Shown piece after piece: positions 6,585 through 9,080 of a stretch of 9,080 bases of DNA. The DNA lies in contig PCSS01000134.1 of the NCBI GenBank assembly GCA_002771395.1, positions 1-9,080 on the forward strand, read 5' to 3'. The position numbers and the translations under genes are program-made. The notes under the pieces were generated by a model. It was not told where the DNA came from. It did no database searches and saw nothing but the letters and a program-made list of their open reading frames with translations. The first letter of the stretch is position 1. Every line of letters begins with the position of its first letter. The stretch comes from Bacteroidetes bacterium CG23_combo_of_CG06-09_8_20_14_all_32_9. Lineage in GTDB: Bacteria > Bacteroidota > Bacteroidia > Bacteroidales > GWA2-32-17.

Positions 6585-6613
6585 ACCACGAACTTCAAAA
6601 AAGATAACTTTTA
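6585..6613. repeat. Leader repeat, copy B
   Basis: CCACGAACTTCAAAAAAGAT (6586-6605), continuing as AACTTT, matches copy A at 1350-1373 apart from one added C. It lies about 70 bases upstream of the thrS start, beyond the -7 box. Confidence 0.5.
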
Positions 6614-6651
6614 ACAATGTTCAGCATTATAAAATTAACCTAATTTCTAAT

Positions 6652-6693
6652 TTTACTCTGTTAAATATGGCAACAACATATAGTAGGGTGAAC
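6652..6693. repeat. Short degenerate inverted-repeat element, copy R5
   Basis: TTTACTCTGTTAAATATG (6652-6669) faces CATATAGTAGGGTGAAC (6677-6693). The tips and the TATG/CATA inner part pair, and the middle is mismatched. The arms resemble the R1 family (ACCCTGTTAGATA), but the loop is only about 7 bases, so it looks like a shortened or decayed relative. Confidence 0.4.
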
Positions 6694-6818
6694 TTGCAAG
6701 ATATTGAGAAGTTACTCATCTTTCATTCCAAAACGTATGGATTATTCGGGAATAAATATTTTAACGATGTAAATTTATACCTATTTTTTTTTAATGATGA
6801 GAATATTTAATTATTTGC

Positions 6819-6826
6819 TATATTTG
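6819..6826 (+). promoter_or_regulatory. Bacteroidota-type -7 box for the T9SS cargo gene
   Basis: TATATTTG matches TAnnTTTG exactly. A transcript would start near 6832, giving a leader of about 50 bases before the ATG at 6886. No convincing -33 TTTG is present 19-21 bases upstream. Confidence 0.5.
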
Positions 6827-6835
6827 CATCAAAAT

Positions 6836-6856
6836 AAACAGGGAAAATCTCTGTTT
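6836..6856 (+). promoter_or_regulatory. Hairpin at the 5' end of the T9SS cargo leader
   Basis: AAACAGGGA (6836-6844) pairs with TCTCTGTTT (6848-6856), a 9-base-pair stem with one G-U and an AAA loop. It starts within a few bases of the predicted transcript start, so it could protect the mRNA 5' end. The start codon follows about 30 bases later in unstructured A-rich sequence. Confidence 0.45.
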
Positions 6857-6885
6857 AAGTTTATTCACTTTAAAAAAAAACGAAC

Positions 6886-8733
6886 ATGAAAAAAATTTAT
6901 TTAACATTTTTTGCTGCTTTTATGGGTTATTTGAGTGTTAATGCCCAAATAATTTATTCTAATAACTTTGATTCCTATACTGCAGGTGTTAAAGTTGCAC
7001 TAACTGCAGGTGCTCCCTGGACAACCTGGTCAAATGCACCCGGTGGAGCTGAGGATGCTGTTTTTTCTACTACCCAGTTCTTTAGTCCATCTAATTCTAT
7101 TTACATTGTGGCTAACAACGACCTTGTTTTTAATATTGGTGATAAAGTTACCGGTCGTTATGAACTTAGTTGGCAAATGTTTGTACCTTCAGCAAAACTG
7201 GGGTATTTTAATGTGTTAGCCGATTTTGCAGGCAATAACAGTATTTGGGCTTTTCAGGCGATGATTTATCATGATTCAGTTTTTGTTGATGCCGGAGGTA
7301 CTACCGCTGCTAAAACAAATTTTACTCAAAATGTATGGCATCTCGTTAAATTAATTATTGACCTTGATGATGATTTTGCTACATTTTATGTTGATGCAAA
7401 TGAGGTTATTAGCTATAAATGGAGCAAAGGTGCTCAAGGTGATGGAACATTAGTAAAACTTGATGCTATTGATTTCTATGGTTGGGATGGAACAGGAAGT
7501 CCTACCCCTGTTACAGGAACTGCCGGGTATTATTTTGACGACCTTAAAATAGAGCAGGTTGTTGCTCCAAATGCTCCTTCAAATCTTACGGCTGTTCTTA
7601 ATGGAGCAGATATTGATGTAGCCTGGACAGCTCCAACTCCAGGTCCAGCTCCTGATGGTTATGCATTAAGCCGCAATGGCATTATAGTGTTTAATACTCC
7701 ATCTGCTGTTTCTTATACTGATATTAGCCCATGGCCTAATACTTATTATTATGTAGTTAGAGCTAACTATACCGGTTTGGGTTATTCGCATGCCTCAAAT
7801 CAAGATTCTGTAACTGTTCCAGGTGGAGTTACAAGAAATCTTGTATTAATGGAAGGAGGCACAGGAACATGGTGTCCGTATTGTCCGGGTGCAGCTATGG
7901 GACTACGTGACCTTATTGAAGTAAATAATAAGAGTGCGGTAGCAATTGAATACCATGATGGTGATAGTTATGCAAATATTTTTTCATCAGATCGTATTGG
8001 TTATTATGCTATTGATGCTTTTCCTACAATGATTTGCGATGGGAAACTACGCTTAGAAGGAGGAAATGCAACCATAAGCATGTACCCTTATTACCTGCCG
8101 ATGTATAATGAACGTTATATTACACCTTCTCTTCATATCATAAATATAAATATTGTGCAGGATTCTGTTGACTACTTTACAGCTACAATAACAATTGAAC
8201 AGACGTTTCAATATGCAAGTGGGTGGAAACTTCATACTGCTCTTACAGAATCTAACATCCCTGAAACCTGGGGTAATCAAACCGAAGTAGATTTTGCTTG
8301 TCGTGGAATGTATCCAGATGCTTATGGTACTACACTTGATTTTTCTGTAAGTGATACACAAACCGTTATCCTAAACTTTTCAACTGCAGGTTTTGTAAAA
8401 AATAATTGTGAATTTATTACTTTTGTTCAACACTCATCTTCCAAAGAAGTAACTCAAGTAGCTAAAATTGATATGTCAAGTATTCTTGGGATACAGGAAT
8501 TAAATGGCGATAAAGTAAGCATTTATCCTAATCCTGCTTCTGATTATATGATGTTGCTTTCGGATGGTAAAGGAACAATGAGTATTTGTGATTTAACCGG
8601 TAAAATAGTTTATTCTTCAAAAATTACAAATAATACTCAAGTAATAGATATTTCAAAATTAAGTAAAGGGATTTATGTTGTAAAAGTAAATTCTACTAAA
8701 AGTTCATTTGCTAAAAAACTTGTTGTAGAATAA
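6886..8733 (+). CDS. Secreted modular protein: jelly-roll, Fn3, Omp28/thioredoxin-like, T9SS tail
   Basis: This 615-residue exported protein has an N-terminal signal peptide (1-20, hydrophobic core then VNA before Gln21). Residues 21-225 look like a LamG/concanavalin-type beta jelly roll (NFDSY start, YYFDDLKI end). Residues 229-311 are a fibronectin type III domain (APSNLTAVLNGADIDVAW). Residues 317-535 resemble the Omp28 family with a thioredoxin-like fold: LMEGGTGTWCPYCPGAA gives Cys330-Pro-Tyr-Cys333, and AFPT (378-381) supplies the expected cis-proline. Residues 543-615 form a type A T9SS sorting domain (VSIYPNPASDY, DLTGKIV, LSKGIYVVKV, KKLVVE end). The protein should cross the inner membrane by Sec, lose its signal peptide to signal peptidase, and be exported or surface-anchored by the PorSS. 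A redox role is possible from CPYC; substrate and partners are unknown. The ATG follows an A-run without a Shine-Dalgarno motif, and the gene stands alone. Confidence 0.93.
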   Translation: MKKIYLTFFAAFMGYLSVNAQIIYSNNFDSYTAGVKVALTAGAPWTTWSNAPGGAEDAVFSTTQFFSPSNSIYIVANNDLVFNIGDKVTGRYELSWQMFVPSAKLGYFNVLADFAGNNSIWAFQAMIYHDSVFVDAGGTTAAKTNFTQNVWHLVKLIIDLDDDFATFYVDANEVISYKWSKGAQGDGTLVKLDAIDFYGWDGTGSPTPVTGTAGYYFDDLKIEQVVAPNAPSNLTAVLNGADIDVAWTAPTPGPAPDGYALSRNGIIVFNTPSAVSYTDISPWPNTYYYVVRANYTGLGYSHASNQDSVTVPGGVTRNLVLMEGGTGTWCPYCPGAAMGLRDLIEVNNKSAVAIEYHDGDSYANIFSSDRIGYYAIDAFPTMICDGKLRLEGGNATISMYPYYLPMYNERYITPSLHIININIVQDSVDYFTATITIEQTFQYASGWKLHTALTESNIPETWGNQTEVDFACRGMYPDAYGTTLDFSVSDTQTVILNFSTAGFVKNNCEFITFVQHSSSKEVTQVAKIDMSSILGIQELNGDKVSIYPNPASDYMMLLSDGKGTMSICDLTGKIVYSSKITNNTQVIDISKLSKGIYVVKVNSTKSSFAKKLVVE

Positions 8734-8771
8734 GTAAATAAGAGTTCTAAAAATTCATTTTTTTTGAATAA

Positions 8772-8790
8772 TTCACCCTGTTAAATACTT
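8772..8790. repeat. Single arm of the inverted-repeat family, copy R4
   Basis: TTCACCCTGTTAAATACTT matches the R1 arm consensus at nearly every position, but no complementary partner lies within the next 60 bases. It is probably a decayed or half element. Confidence 0.45.
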
Positions 8791-8814
8791 ATCTTATTAA
8801 TCCGTAAGTTCTCA

Positions 8815-8828
8815 ATACCTGCAGGTAT
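8815..8828. other. 14-base perfect palindrome
   Basis: ATACCTGCAGGTAT is its own reverse complement. It lies between R4 and R3 with no gene start near it, so an operator role is unsupported. Confidence 0.35.
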
Positions 8829-8844
8829 AATTTTACATTCTATA

Positions 8845-8906
8845 TTTACCCCGTCAGATAAAACTAAAAAACAAGAACAACTATTAAAACTATCTAACGG
8901 GGTGAA
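8845..8906. repeat. Inverted-repeat element, copy R3
   Basis: The left arm TTTACCCCGTCAGATA (8845-8860) faces TATCTAACGGGGTGAA (8891-8906). Twelve of the 13 core positions pair. The A-rich loop contains AAGAACAACTATTA, resembling the GAACAATA of R1 and R2, so orientation appears conserved. It lies about 110 bases after the cargo gene. Confidence 0.75.
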
Positions 8907-9080
8907 TTATTTGTCTTTGTAAATGTAGAATTTTCAACAGCAGAATGTAGAATTTAATATCGTATTACCCCTAATTTATGCTTGTCTGTAAAGTCAGAAA
9001 TATGCCACGAATTACACGAATTGTTTTTTATTTTTTTGAGATGGCGGACATTACGGACAGACACTAATCAGTGCTTGTCT

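Larger units (their letters stand above)
6517..6885. other. Divergent intergenic region between thrS and the T9SS cargo gene
   Basis: This 369-base spacer has no gene I can support. It holds the thrS promoter, a leader repeat (6585-6612), a degenerate inverted-repeat element (6652-6693), about 100 bases of unassigned AT-rich sequence (6700-6800), the cargo gene promoter (6819-6826) and a leader hairpin (6836-6856). Confidence 0.7.
8734..9080. other. Intergenic region downstream of the T9SS cargo gene
   Basis: No gene is supported in these 347 bases. They hold a single family arm (8772-8790), a 14-base palindrome (8815-8828), inverted-repeat copy R3 (8845-8906), a 12-base direct repeat AATGTAGAATTT (8922-8933 and 8944-8955, 22-base period), a CACGAATTACACGAATT stretch (9006-9022), and TGCTTGTCT twice (8979-8987 and 9072-9080). 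The complement of GCTTGTCT also occurs at 52-59. No clear intrinsic terminator follows the cargo gene. Confidence 0.65.

Noticed and set aside
6517..6660. T-box or operator-type leader for thrS
   Set aside because: The -7 box predicts a leader of about 15 bases, and no T-box sequence or antiterminator fold was seen.
7010..8361. Two open frames within the T9SS cargo gene (7010-7219 plus, 8053-8361 minus)
   Set aside because: They overlap a well-supported coding frame and show no domain or signal of their own.

Overview
The window looks like the chromosome of a member of the Bacteroidota, probably Bacteroidales-like. It is AT-rich, its genes start behind A-rich leaders without Shine-Dalgarno motifs (one exception), -7 boxes fit TAnnTTTG, and one secreted protein ends in a type IX secretion (T9SS) sorting tail. 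No mobile-element gene, CRISPR array, tRNA or rRNA was seen.

Positions 243-6516 are all on the minus strand. In transcription order they are thrS (threonyl-tRNA synthetase), infC (IF3), rpmI (bL35), rplT (bL20), then two type I signal peptidase paralogues. thrS-infC-rpmI-rplT is the classic translation cluster. infC must start at a rare AUA codon behind a perfect AGGAGG. rpmI and rplT are split by an unusual 277-base spacer, and bL20 carries an acidic C-terminal tail. The first signal peptidase (1465-2841) has an intact Ser/Lys dyad. The second (243-1304) has Lys where the nucleophilic Ser should be and is probably a pseudoenzyme. A stem followed by a T-run lies between the two.

On the plus strand, 6886-8733 encodes a 615-residue secreted modular protein: signal peptide, jelly-roll-like region, Fn3 domain, Omp28/thioredoxin-like domain with CPYC, and T9SS tail. 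It has its own TAnnTTTG promoter and a hairpin at the expected 5' end of its mRNA.

The intergenic DNA is not empty. A family of about 65-base inverted-repeat elements (arms close to TTYACCCCGTTAGATA) occurs four times as arm pairs and at least three times in degenerate form. Paired changes in the arms keep the stems intact. Other spacers hold a 25-base repeat shared by the leaders of thrS and the second signal peptidase gene, and small hairpin repeats at the left edge.

The clearest candidates for something undescribed are the active/inactive signal peptidase pair, the AUA plus Shine-Dalgarno start of infC in an otherwise SD-less setting, and the covarying inverted-repeat family.
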